DNA of 55,634 nt from Methanomethylovorans sp. Its GTDB lineage: Archaea > Halobacteriota > Methanosarcinia > Methanosarcinales > Methanosarcinaceae. The notes beneath the pieces are model-generated. The model did no database searches. It worked only from the letters and a program-made list of their open reading frames with translations, and was not told where the DNA came from. The number at the start of each line of letters is the position of its first letter. Within the stretch, counting starts at the first letter, position 1. The translations under genes and the position numbers were made by a program. The stretch lies in contig JACIVZ010000003.1 of NCBI GenBank assembly GCA_014361205.1, positions 1 through 55,634 of the forward strand, written 5' to 3'. Below, piece after piece: positions 8,525 through 16,201 of the stretch.

Positions 8525-10107
8525 TGGCAAGCAGCATGGTTCTTGGAATTGCTGTACTCATCTACCTCATGATCACTTTTTACTTAGGATGGCTGGGATA
8601 CAAGCAAACCAAAAGTACTGATGATTTCATGGTTGCAGGCAGGAAGGTAAATCCATTCATTCTTGCACTATCATATGGAGCGGCTTTTATCAGCACTTCA
8701 GCTATAATTGGGTTTGGAGGATATGCGGGTGCTTATGGAATGGGGATATTGTGGCTGGTATTTATGAATATCTTTGTTGGGATATTTATTGCGTTTGTTG
8801 TATTCGGTTCACGGACAAGGAGAATGGGATTAAATCTAAAAGCAGTTACTTTTCCTGAACTCCTTGGGAAAAGATTCCAATCACGTTTCATTCAGGGATT
8901 TTCAGGACTTTTAATTGCTGTTTTTATGCCACTTTATGCAAGCAGTGTACTTATAGGAGGAGCCCGCTTTATGGAAACCGCCCTGAGTATTGATTATAAT
9001 ACAGCTGTACTTTTACTTACTATTATAACTGCAGCTTATGTGATTACAGGTGGTCTGATTGCGGTTATGTATACTGATGCAATGCAGGGAACTCTTATGT
9101 TCATAGGTATGGCAATTCTTATGGTATTTACTTATGCAAAACTTGGAGGTGTAACCTCAGCTCATCTTGCACTTACCAATCTTGCCTCCTTGGTACCTGA
9201 AGCTATGGCTCAACAAGGACATACGGGTTGGACATCAATGCCTGCTTTTGGTTCCCCCATATGGTGGACTCTTGTATCTACAATTATTCTCGGCGTAGGG
9301 GTGGGAGTGTTAGCCCAACCTCAGCTTGCTGTGAGGTTCATGACTGTTAAGAATACAACATCGCTTAAAAGAGCAGTTTTATCTGGTGGTCCTTTTATCT
9401 TTATGATGGTGGGAGTCGCCTACGTAGTAGGAGCTCTTTCCAATGTGTATTTTTTCAGGGAAAAAGGAATGTTATCCTTTGATGTTGCAGGTGGAAACAT
9501 TGACAAGATAATGCCGGAGTACATAAACAGTGCAATGCCCGATTTATTCGTTGTTTTTTTCATGCTCACGCTTCTTGCAGCTGCAATGTCAACCCTTAGT
9601 TCACAGTTCCATAATATGGGTACTGCCATTGGTCATGATCTTTACAGAGAGTACTTAATGCGCGGTAAGATAGGACATACTGTAAACATTACAAAATTGG
9701 GTATTGCAGTTACTATTCTTTTAAGCGTCGTTCTCGCTTATGTACTCCCGGCAGGTATCATAGCCAGAGCAACAGCTATATTCTTTGGATTGTGTGCAGC
9801 TGCCTTTTTACCAATGTACATTGGTGCTTTATTCTGGAAACGTATGACAAGAGAAGGAGCCATTGCTAGCCTGGTGGTCGGTACCTTCAGCAGCCTTGCG
9901 TGGCTTACATTTGTACATGCAAAAGAAGCAACTGCACTTGGAATAAGCCAGGCAATTTTTGGTCAGCCAACATTGCTTACCGGAACTTGGACATTGGTAG
10001 ATCCCATACTTGTGGCCACACCGCTTTCAATGATAGTCGGTATAGTTATCAGCTTTATAACAAAACCAATATCAAAAGACCATATTGAGAAATGTTTTGG
10101 GAAATGA
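8524..10107 (+). CDS. Sodium:solute symporter (SSS family) 1
   Basis: The 527-residue integral membrane protein has about 13 hydrophobic helices and SSS-family signatures: the N-terminal DDFMVAGRKVNPFILALSYG, the ISTSAIIGFGG sodium-site helix, ITGGLIAVMYTDAMQGTLM, and the central TLLAAAMSTLSSQFHNM. It would import an organic solute with sodium at the cytoplasmic membrane. The substrate cannot be read from sequence. It is very similar to the copy at 10410-12002 and shares that copy's upstream microprotein gene, so the pair arose by tandem duplication. It starts inside the stop of its microprotein gene. A T-rich stretch follows the stop. Confidence 0.93.
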   Translation: MASSMVLGIAVLIYLMITFYLGWLGYKQTKSTDDFMVAGRKVNPFILALSYGAAFISTSAIIGFGGYAGAYGMGILWLVFMNIFVGIFIAFVVFGSRTRRMGLNLKAVTFPELLGKRFQSRFIQGFSGLLIAVFMPLYASSVLIGGARFMETALSIDYNTAVLLLTIITAAYVITGGLIAVMYTDAMQGTLMFIGMAILMVFTYAKLGGVTSAHLALTNLASLVPEAMAQQGHTGWTSMPAFGSPIWWTLVSTIILGVGVGVLAQPQLAVRFMTVKNTTSLKRAVLSGGPFIFMMVGVAYVVGALSNVYFFREKGMLSFDVAGGNIDKIMPEYINSAMPDLFVVFFMLTLLAAAMSTLSSQFHNMGTAIGHDLYREYLMRGKIGHTVNITKLGIAVTILLSVVLAYVLPAGIIARATAIFFGLCAAAFLPMYIGALFWKRMTREGAIASLVVGTFSSLAWLTFVHAKEATALGISQAIFGQPTLLTGTWTLVDPILVATPLSMIVGIVISFITKPISKDHIEKCFGK

Positions 10108-10202
10108 ATGATTAAATTTTTAATTTTTATAATTAATTTTTGTCTTCTTACTACTTTTTCCTTTATTCTTTATATACTACATACCAAACCTTTGACCTGA
10201 TA

Positions 10203-10231
10203 GAAAGATTAAATAATGGGTCGTGCTAACA
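10203..10231 (+). promoter_or_regulatory. Conserved leader block, symporter unit 2
   Basis: This is the second copy of the 29-base block described at 8332. A good TATA box (CTTTATATAC, 10168-10177) lies about 25-30 bases upstream, so transcription should start close to its 5' edge and the block should be in the 5' leader. An ATG at 10216 opens only a six-codon frame here, unlike copy 1. That argues that nucleotides rather than a long peptide are conserved, although both start Met-(Ser/Gly)-(His/Arg)-Ala-Asn. Confidence 0.5.
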
Positions 10232-10284
10232 TGTAACATTGCCTAATTTTCATTATTAATCAGGAAAGAAGGAGAGAAAAAGAA

Positions 10285-10410
10285 ATGCTTGGAATAGATG
10301 ATCCTCAAATATGGGTGGTATACATACTATGCGTGGTCAGTGCCATAGGATGTATGATATATGGTGCATTGAATTGGAATAAAGGTAATGAAGAAGAGGA
10401 TGTGAAATAA
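10285..10410 (+). CDS. Symporter small accessory membrane protein 2
   Basis: This 41-residue paralogue of the 8402 microprotein has MLGIDDPQIW, a single membrane helix (about residues 10-30), then NWNKGNEEEDVK. The opening (MLGI-DPQIW), the GC-IYG helix end and the acidic tail are conserved, while the middle of the helix varies. Its TAA overlaps the symporter ATG (TAATG). AAGGAGAGA lies about 8-10 bases before the ATG. It probably partners the adjacent symporter. Confidence 0.85.
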   Translation: MLGIDDPQIWVVYILCVVSAIGCMIYGALNWNKGNEEEDVK

Positions 10411-12002
10411 TGGTTTTGAACACACCTCTTCTTGGAATTACAGTACTTATCTACCTTATGACGATATTCTATTTAGGCTGGCTTGGGTACAAAAAAACGA
10501 AAGCAATCGATGACTATATGGTGGCTGGAAGGAACATACACCCCTACATACTTGCATTGTCATATGGTGCAACCTTTATTAGCACTTCTGCAATAATAGG
10601 TTTTGGAGGAGCTGCCGGAGCTCTTGGAATGGGACTGCTGTGGCTCGCTCTGATGAATATTGTAGTAGGAATATTCATTGCTTTTGTTATTTTCGGCTCC
10701 CGAACGCGCAAAATGGGGAAAAACTTGGATGCTGTCACTTTTCCTGAACTACTTGGCAGGCGTTTTGATTCGAGATTCATCCAGGGTTTTTCAGGTATTC
10801 TTATTGGAATATTTATGCCACTTTACACAGGAATCGTACTTATAGGAGGTGCAAGATTTGTCGAGACAACACTTGGAGTTGATTATAATGTTGCTCTGAT
10901 GATGTTGACCATCATTGTAGCAGCATACGTAATCACAGGCGGGCTAATTGCGGTGATGTATACAGATGCTTTGCAAGGTACTCTTATGCTGGTGGGTATG
11001 TCATTCTTGCTTATTTTCACTTACATTAAACTCGGCGGCATAGTTGAAGCACACCACGCTCTTACTGAAATATCGTATCTTGTGCCTGAGAGTCTTGCAA
11101 AAGGAGGACATATGGGATGGACAGCAATGCCTGCATTTGGTTCACCTATCTGGTGGAATCTTATTTCCACTCTCGTGCTTGGTGTAGGAATCGGAGTGCT
11201 GGCACAACCCCAATTAGTTGTAAGGTTCATGACAGCTAAGGATGACAGAGCTCTTAACAGAGCTGTGTTTGTGGGTGGTCCTTTCATTCTGCTGATGACT
11301 GGTGTTGCCTTCACAGTAGGTGCACTTTCAAACGCATATTTCTTTAAAGAAAAAGGTATGATATCATTAGCTGTTGCTGGAGGCAATACTGACCTTATCA
11401 TCCCAGAATTCATAAACAGTGCAATGCCTGAAATGTTTGTTGTCCTTTTTATGCTCGTACTGCTTGCTGCAGCCATGTCAACTCTTAGTTCTCAATATCA
11501 TACCATGGGTACTGCCATTGGACATGATTTTTACCGACAGTATCTGAAAAAAGGAAATATCAGTCATACCGTTGATATCACCAAAATTGGAATTGCACTT
11601 ACAATCCTTGTAAGTGTGGTGCTGGCATATATCCTTCCCATTAGTATTATTGCCCCGGCAACTGCCATTTTTTTTGGACTGTGTGCTGCAGCTTTTCTCC
11701 CTATGTACATTGGTGCCTTATTCTGGAAACGAATGACTAAAGAAGGTGCAATTGCCAGTATGTTGGTAGGTACATTCAGCAGTCTTTTCTGGCTGGCATT
11801 TGTACATGCAAAAGAAGCAGCTTCACTTGGAATAAGTCAGGCAATTTTTGGTAAGGATACGTTGCTCACAGGCACATGGACAGTCATTGATCCCATAATG
11901 GTGGCAACACCTGTTGCTATTATTACAGGTATTGCTGTAAGCCTGTTCACACGCCCCATGGGCAGAGAACATTTAGAAAAGTGTTTTAAAAATATGAAGT
12001 GA
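10410..12002 (+). CDS. Sodium:solute symporter (SSS family) 2
   Basis: The 530-residue SSS transporter is collinear with the first copy throughout, with matching DDYMVAGRNIHPYILALSYG, ISTSAIIGFGG, ITGGLIAVMYTDALQGTLM and LLAAAMSTLSSQYHTM segments. Differences are scattered conservative changes in the helices and larger ones in loops, consistent with an old tandem duplication kept under selection. It acts at the cytoplasmic membrane; the substrate is unknown and may differ between copies. It is coupled to its microprotein gene by a one-base overlap. A nine-T run at 12022 follows the stop. Confidence 0.93.
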   Translation: MVLNTPLLGITVLIYLMTIFYLGWLGYKKTKAIDDYMVAGRNIHPYILALSYGATFISTSAIIGFGGAAGALGMGLLWLALMNIVVGIFIAFVIFGSRTRKMGKNLDAVTFPELLGRRFDSRFIQGFSGILIGIFMPLYTGIVLIGGARFVETTLGVDYNVALMMLTIIVAAYVITGGLIAVMYTDALQGTLMLVGMSFLLIFTYIKLGGIVEAHHALTEISYLVPESLAKGGHMGWTAMPAFGSPIWWNLISTLVLGVGIGVLAQPQLVVRFMTAKDDRALNRAVFVGGPFILLMTGVAFTVGALSNAYFFKEKGMISLAVAGGNTDLIIPEFINSAMPEMFVVLFMLVLLAAAMSTLSSQYHTMGTAIGHDFYRQYLKKGNISHTVDITKIGIALTILVSVVLAYILPISIIAPATAIFFGLCAAAFLPMYIGALFWKRMTKEGAIASMLVGTFSSLFWLAFVHAKEAASLGISQAIFGKDTLLTGTWTVIDPIMVATPVAIITGIAVSLFTRPMGREHLEKCFKNMK

Positions 12003-12021
12003 TTGGAGAACTCACTACATC

Positions 12022-12030
12022 TTTTTTTTT
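12022..12030 (+). terminator. Oligo-T terminator after symporter 2
   Basis: Nine consecutive T residues begin 20 bases after the symporter stop. T-runs alone can end archaeal transcripts, so this is a plausible end for the symporter 2 unit. Confidence 0.5.
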
Positions 12031-12149
12031 ATAAAACTAAACGAGGTAATCAAACTTGAAAATCTAGAAATGTGCAAGCTATTAGAATATTAAGTAGAAT
12101 ATAATATTAATTAAAAATATGTGTTATAGTTATATAATTATAAGATTAT

Positions 12150-12216
12150 AAGGCAAAAGTCGTATGACGAGAACCAGAGGGGATATATTGAGAATAAGGA
12201 TGTCGACTTTTGCCTT
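12150..12216. ncRNA. 13-bp stem with 41-base loop: sRNA or bidirectional terminator
   Basis: AAGGCAAAAGTCG and CGACTTTTGCCTT are perfect reverse complements separated by 41 bases, in the gap between two convergent genes. The loop contains GAGGGGATATATTGAG. An AT-rich TATA-like stretch (TTAAAAATATG, about 12110-12122) would put a start near the left arm, and the right arm is followed by CTTCTTCTC. It could be a small structured RNA. It could also serve as a terminator for the symporter on one strand and the metallo-hydrolase on the other. Confidence 0.4.
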
Positions 12217-12273
12217 CTTCTCTTTCTGCATTAATTATATATAAACATGCTCCTCATCCACATCAACTTTAAT

Positions 12274-12981
12274 CTAAAGTTCCAGTATATCTTCTACTTC
12301 CATTATTAACACTTCAGTGTCACATAACTCCATTACCCTGTGTTTGAAATCCAAAGGGTTCTGAGTGATCATATTAAAAGTATTATAATGCATTGGTATT
12401 GCAATTTTTGGACGTACAAGAGAAACTGCTCTTGCTGCATCTTCGGGGTCCATTGTATATCTGCCCCCAATGGGCAATAGGGCTACATCTGGTTTATAAA
12501 AATCGCCTATAAGTTGCATATCTCCAAAAAGACCAGTATCTCCTGCATGATAAATTGAACAGCCATTAATCTCCAAAACGAAGCCTGCAGCTCTGCCTCC
12601 GTACAATTTTAATTCTGAATCTGCTATGGAGGATGAATGATTTGCATCTGTCATTACCACTGATATATCATCGATTTTTATCCTGCCGCCTATATTCATT
12701 CCTTCAGCGAGTATATTCTTAGACTTAAGGAAATTGGCAAGTTCATGTATGACGATAACCTTGCAGCCTGTCCTTTTTGCGATCTCAATGGTATCTCCCA
12801 GATGATCATAATGTGCATGCGTCACTAGTATGAAATCCGGTTCTAACTCTTCTGGTAGTATTTTTGCCATGGGATTACCCTTTATAAAAGGATCTATGAC
12901 AACACTATATCCAGCCTTTATTTCAAAACATGCATGACCATGCCATATCAATTGAACTCCATACATGAAATAATAGAACAT
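12274..12981 (-). CDS. UPF0173-type metallo-beta-lactamase-fold hydrolase
   Basis: The 235-residue protein has the metallo-beta-lactamase fold: WHGHACFEI near 13, the HxHxDH metal motif in THAHYDHLGD near 54, DANHSS near 111, the bridging Asp in YHAGDTGLFGD near 144, and a late metal His in PMHYNTF near 197. Length and motif pattern fit the UPF0173 group of uncharacterised metal-dependent hydrolases. An ATG at 12966 is an alternative start (MYGVQLIW); neither has a clear ribosome binding site. It is divergent from the DUF2117 gene with about 60 bases between them. Confidence 0.88.
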   Translation of the reverse strand: MFYYFMYGVQLIWHGHACFEIKAGYSVVIDPFIKGNPMAKILPEELEPDFILVTHAHYDHLGDTIEIAKRTGCKVIVIHELANFLKSKNILAEGMNIGGRIKIDDISVVMTDANHSSSIADSELKLYGGRAAGFVLEINGCSIYHAGDTGLFGDMQLIGDFYKPDVALLPIGGRYTMDPEDAARAVSLVRPKIAIPMHYNTFNMITQNPLDFKHRVMELCDTEVLIMEVEDILEL

Positions 12982-13044
12982 TTACTTAAACTAATATTTT
13001 CCGTGCGGGGGAATTATTAGGTATAATCGATATTATGGGAAATC

Positions 13045-14196
13045 ATGAAAATAGGACTGGTAATACATAGTCCAGAAGCAATTGATTCTGGGCAAGCCGA
13101 GAAAATAATCAGGATCTTAAGTGCCAAAGGAAATCTTACATGCACAATGGCAGGCACTATGGGTAAAACTGCTGTAATTGATGCACATCTTGAGAATGTA
13201 ATTGACATCACCCGAAACCTCATACCAAGTGAATGTATTGAAGAATTCATTTGCACAAAAGATGTGATTTATCTTCTAAACCATGGAAAAAACCTGGAAA
13301 CAGGAATAGCATTTGCAGATATGGTTGTTTCCCATCTGAAACTGAAAAATAAAAAACCAATTGTACATATTGAAAGACCTGGATGTTCTGATGGTGCCGT
13401 TATCTATTGGAATGACCTTGGTCATGGATATGCCGACAGCATTGCCAATGAGCTTGGTTTACCCATAATTGTACCTTCAAAAATTGAAAAGAGGCCACAA
13501 TGTGAAACTGAAGGAGATCGTGTTATACGACATCTCACGGGAGTGCATGCTGGCGAAAATATATTTGTCAATGGCATAGTGGTAGCCTCAGCGATATCCA
13601 ATGAAGTTAGTATTATTGCTGAGAATGGTTTTATCTCTCAAATAAAAGGGGCCATAATAAAAGAGCACGGTTTGGAAAAACTGCGTAATTATGAAAATAA
13701 TACACCTATTGATTTAAAAAAAGCCTGGGTCAAAAGCGGTAAACTACGTTCAGATAATTATAAGGCACAGATATTGAAATCAAGAGACCTTAATACTCTT
13801 ACAGGCAAAAAAGAGAAAGAGCGTAACAAGGGAATACATGCAGTTATAGTGGATCATGAAGCAGATAAAATATTTCAAATCATACCTGAGGCAGATGTTG
13901 CCGTAACTATAGGAGATGATACCACTATTCTTGCAGCGGACATACTTTACAGGCTGATGATACCGATTATAGGAATAACTGATGGTGATTCAGACGGAAT
14001 ACTACAACAAAAAAACATATTTCCAGGTTCAATAGTACTGAGATTAATATCAGATAGTGATGACATTATTGCTCGAAAAATAGTTTCGAATTTGTTCATG
14101 AATAAAAAGTCTATGAACTTTAAAAGCTTGCAGGAACTGAAAGATATGGTCATATATGAAGCTTTTGATGCCATTAAATATATAAAGGAATATTAA
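13045..14196 (+). CDS. DUF2117 family protein of methanogens
   Basis: I recognise this 383-residue protein as DUF2117, known to me only from methanogenic archaea and without assigned function. The N-terminus MKIGLVIHSPEAIDSG resembles a Rossmann-like opening strand and is followed by a KTAVIDAHLE segment. The C-terminal third has VAVTIGDDTTILAADILY and IIGITDGDSDGI, a glycine/aspartate-rich region that suggests nucleotide or metal binding. There are no membrane segments. The ATG directly follows GGGAAATC, which could act as a weak ribosome binding site. It probably has its own transcript. Confidence 0.75.
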   Translation: MKIGLVIHSPEAIDSGQAEKIIRILSAKGNLTCTMAGTMGKTAVIDAHLENVIDITRNLIPSECIEEFICTKDVIYLLNHGKNLETGIAFADMVVSHLKLKNKKPIVHIERPGCSDGAVIYWNDLGHGYADSIANELGLPIIVPSKIEKRPQCETEGDRVIRHLTGVHAGENIFVNGIVVASAISNEVSIIAENGFISQIKGAIIKEHGLEKLRNYENNTPIDLKKAWVKSGKLRSDNYKAQILKSRDLNTLTGKKEKERNKGIHAVIVDHEADKIFQIIPEADVAVTIGDDTTILAADILYRLMIPIIGITDGDSDGILQQKNIFPGSIVLRLISDSDDIIARKIVSNLFMNKKSMNFKSLQELKDMVIYEAFDAIKYIKEY

Positions 14197-14305
14197 ATAT
14201 CAAGTCCTACAAAAAGCCCGGATATAAAAGTTTAAATATAATAATGTGCATACTATGTATTAGATCTCTTAGAAAGAGATAAAGCATAAAATAAGGGGTT
14301 ATTTT

Positions 14306-14689
14306 ATGAAGGACTTTGAAGTAAAAATACTGGACGACAATGACTATAAATTCATAGATGCGCTGAAAAATCTGGGCATGTCTAGGAATGTTGCCACTAC
14401 GCTGACATATCTATCAAATGTAAAAGAGGCTTCATCCCAGGAAATAGAAATGAGTACGGGCTTACGACAGCCAGAAGTAAGTGTTGCGATGAGACAGATG
14501 CGTGAAAAGCATTGGATCAGCGTGCACAACAAAAAGGCTGTTGGAAAAGGCAGGCCAACGAAGATTTATACTCTTAATGCTCCGATTGAAGATATAATAA
14601 AGCATTATGAGGAAAAGATTATAGAAGACACCAAGACCACAATGAATGCAATCAAGAAGCTAAAAACAATAAGTAAGGGAATGCAGTGA
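14306..14689 (+). CDS. Small winged-helix transcriptional regulator
   Basis: The 127-residue protein has an HTH core at about residues 25-90: LTYLSNVKEASSQEIE, then the recognition helix LRQPEVSVAMRQMREKHWI, then a basic wing, KKAVGKGRPTKIYTL. A charged C-terminal helix (residues 95-127) could dimerise. It resembles the archaeal ArsR/TrmB-like predicted regulators. TTTAAATATA near 14230 is a likely promoter element, and GGGG with 8 bases spacing precedes the ATG. No effector domain is visible and targets are unknown. Confidence 0.8.
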   Translation: MKDFEVKILDDNDYKFIDALKNLGMSRNVATTLTYLSNVKEASSQEIEMSTGLRQPEVSVAMRQMREKHWISVHNKKAVGKGRPTKIYTLNAPIEDIIKHYEEKIIEDTKTTMNAIKKLKTISKGMQ

Positions 14690-14884
14690 TTTCCTTACTG
14701 TCATTTATATATTTGATGTGCCTAAAAATATATAAAAGTGTTTTCTTTGTATTTTTCTTGCTGTTGTGTGCAAGTTTATCAGCCTTAAATGTAATTCCAG
14801 ATAGTTTTTTCCCGCATAAGTATCAAACTTAAGAGAGAATTCTGTTGATAGATAAATAATAATCCTTATCTATAATCGTAAGGA

Positions 14885-15300
14885 GCCTGTAAAAAAAGGA
14901 TTTGCCTCCTTTCTTTGTCCAGGTTCAGTCCTTACTTCTTCTTGTTTTTGCTTCTTTTCCATTAGGTTCATCTGCTTTAGCATGTCTCGGATTTGAATGG
15001 ATGAAAGTAGCATCCGGGATTATTCCTTTTTTATCTTCAGTCCAAGAGCATCAAGCTGTTTGTGCATCCAGTCCATATTTGCTCTTCTTTCCCATTATCG
15101 ATAATCCTCTTGCCGAATAACCTGATAGTTTGTACTGTCTGGTACCTATTCAGCAACGGAAAGAAATTTTTGGATGGATATTCTATCAATGCACTGTCTC
15201 TCAAGTTCAGCATCAGAAAGACCATTGTCCATTATGATTTCCAGGAAATCCTTCAATATAATGTTGTCTACATAGATTTAGATTTCTTTGAGCACGAGAT
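14885..15300 (-). pseudogene. Degenerate IS5-like transposase
   Basis: On the minus strand, three frames together give transposase fragments in the right order: DNGLSDAELERQCIDRISI (about 15230-15175), GKRIIDNGKEEQIW (about 15120-15080), HKQLDALGLKIKK (about 15070-15030), then IIPDATFIHS, AKTRRSKD and TWTKKGGKSFF (about 15025-14890). These are hallmark strings of IS5-group DDE transposases. At least two frameshifts, one in an A-run near 15028, and a TGA near 14926 (where glycine is usual) break the frame. The C-terminal catalytic part is missing. No clear terminal inverted repeats were found. The flanks (14690-14884 and 15301-15608) hold no gene. Confidence 0.75.
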
Positions 15301-15608
15301 ACATAATTAAGAGAAGTTCCGAACGCAGCGAGGAATCTGGGTGGAGCGAGGTGCAACCGAGCGAAAACTCTTAATCGCTGTTAAACTCGTCCGTTAGGAC
15401 TTGATTTTTAGTGCAAGGATGCAAGACAAAGAATCAAAGTAAAATTTCAATTTCCAATTATTCTGCAAAGCAGCCTTAAGCTTATGAGAGTTCTATTTTT
15501 TGAGGGGTGTAAAAGTCTTGGAGAATGGTCATTGAATTATTGTGAGTTCCGAATAACTAAATATATAAACTACATAATATTATATATCCAAAATATACAG
15601 GGTGGCAG
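15301..15608. other. Non-coding stretch with GC-rich patch
   Basis: About 308 bases without a recognisable gene. Positions 15310-15400 are clearly richer in G+C than their surroundings and repeat GCGAG/GAGCG several times. The patch abuts the transposase wreck and may be insertion-sequence debris or a structured RNA; I cannot assign it. The 3' part (15555-15595) is AT-rich, with ATATATAAAC and TATTATATATCC as promoter candidates for the next gene. Confidence 0.4.
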
Positions 15609-15896
15609 ATGAAAATTCTCTGGGATAAGAAACCTGAAACAGCAGAGCAAAAGCTAATTGCAGACTATGCTTCTGATTACATTCCTATATTGGAAGGACA
15701 GATTGAATTAATATCAAGTAATGACCTATTAACAGCGTCTTTTACGCCAAGACCTCTAAATGGTCATTTTTACACTTATGAAGTCAGGAAAGAGACATCT
15801 TCCGACAAATACTTATTGATAGTATGGCAGGGGATCAGAACAGGAGATGCCCGGTCTTTGTTATATGGGTGGCTTGAAAAAGAAGGAAATTATTAA
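15609..15896 (+). CDS. Hypothetical 95-residue protein
   Basis: I do not recognise this protein. It is soluble, with no membrane segments or metal motifs, and reads as mixed alpha/beta (LIADYASDYIPILEGQIEL, then HFYTYEVRKE and YLLIVWQGIR strands). GGTGG lies 4 bases before the ATG, and TATA-like sequences lie about 40-60 bases upstream, so it looks expressed. It follows an insertion-sequence remnant and precedes a stop-interrupted frame, so the neighbourhood is in flux. Confidence 0.6.
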   Translation: MKILWDKKPETAEQKLIADYASDYIPILEGQIELISSNDLLTASFTPRPLNGHFYTYEVRKETSSDKYLLIVWQGIRTGDARSLLYGWLEKEGNY

Positions 15897-15933
15897 AATA
15901 GGACAGAATATAGCTCCTGGTTACTAAAAACTC

Positions 15934-16074
15934 AGTTTCTTTACAATCCAGGAAATGGAATTTTTATTGAGTTTAAAGGATAGCGGATAAACAAAGTTGG
16001 AAGGCAATTTGGTGAAGCTCTTTCATGAAAACGTTATGAATACCAAATTTGAAGATAAGAATCTGGAAACATAA
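15934..16074 (+). pseudogene. Stop-interrupted small reading frame
   Basis: One frame reads FTIQEMEFLLSLKDSG, then a TAA at 15988-15990, then TKLEGNLVKLFHENVMNTKF and a short tail to a TAA at 16072. Both halves have protein-like composition and continuous frame, so this may be a small gene with one nonsense change. It could also be chance, since there is no clear start or ribosome binding site. The rest of the 305-base gap (15897-16201) is AT-rich and shows no other feature. Confidence 0.25.
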
Positions 16075-16201
16075 GTTTTTAAATATGTTGGTGCTCGATT
16101 CACTTTTTCACACCTAAATATGTGTCTTTAAATTTATAGCTCACATTAAGAACATATCCAGGAATGCATTAAAATTTACAACAAAACAGAAAACTACACT
16201 A

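Noticed and set aside
11021-11476. 151-residue open frame antisense to symporter 2
   Set aside because: It is the mirror of a strongly conserved transporter region and has no ribosome binding site. A similar shadow exists opposite symporter 1.
15988-15990. Read-through stop for pyrrolysine
   Set aside because: The interrupting codon is TAA. Pyrrolysine uses TAG, and no in-frame TAG inside a recognised gene was seen.
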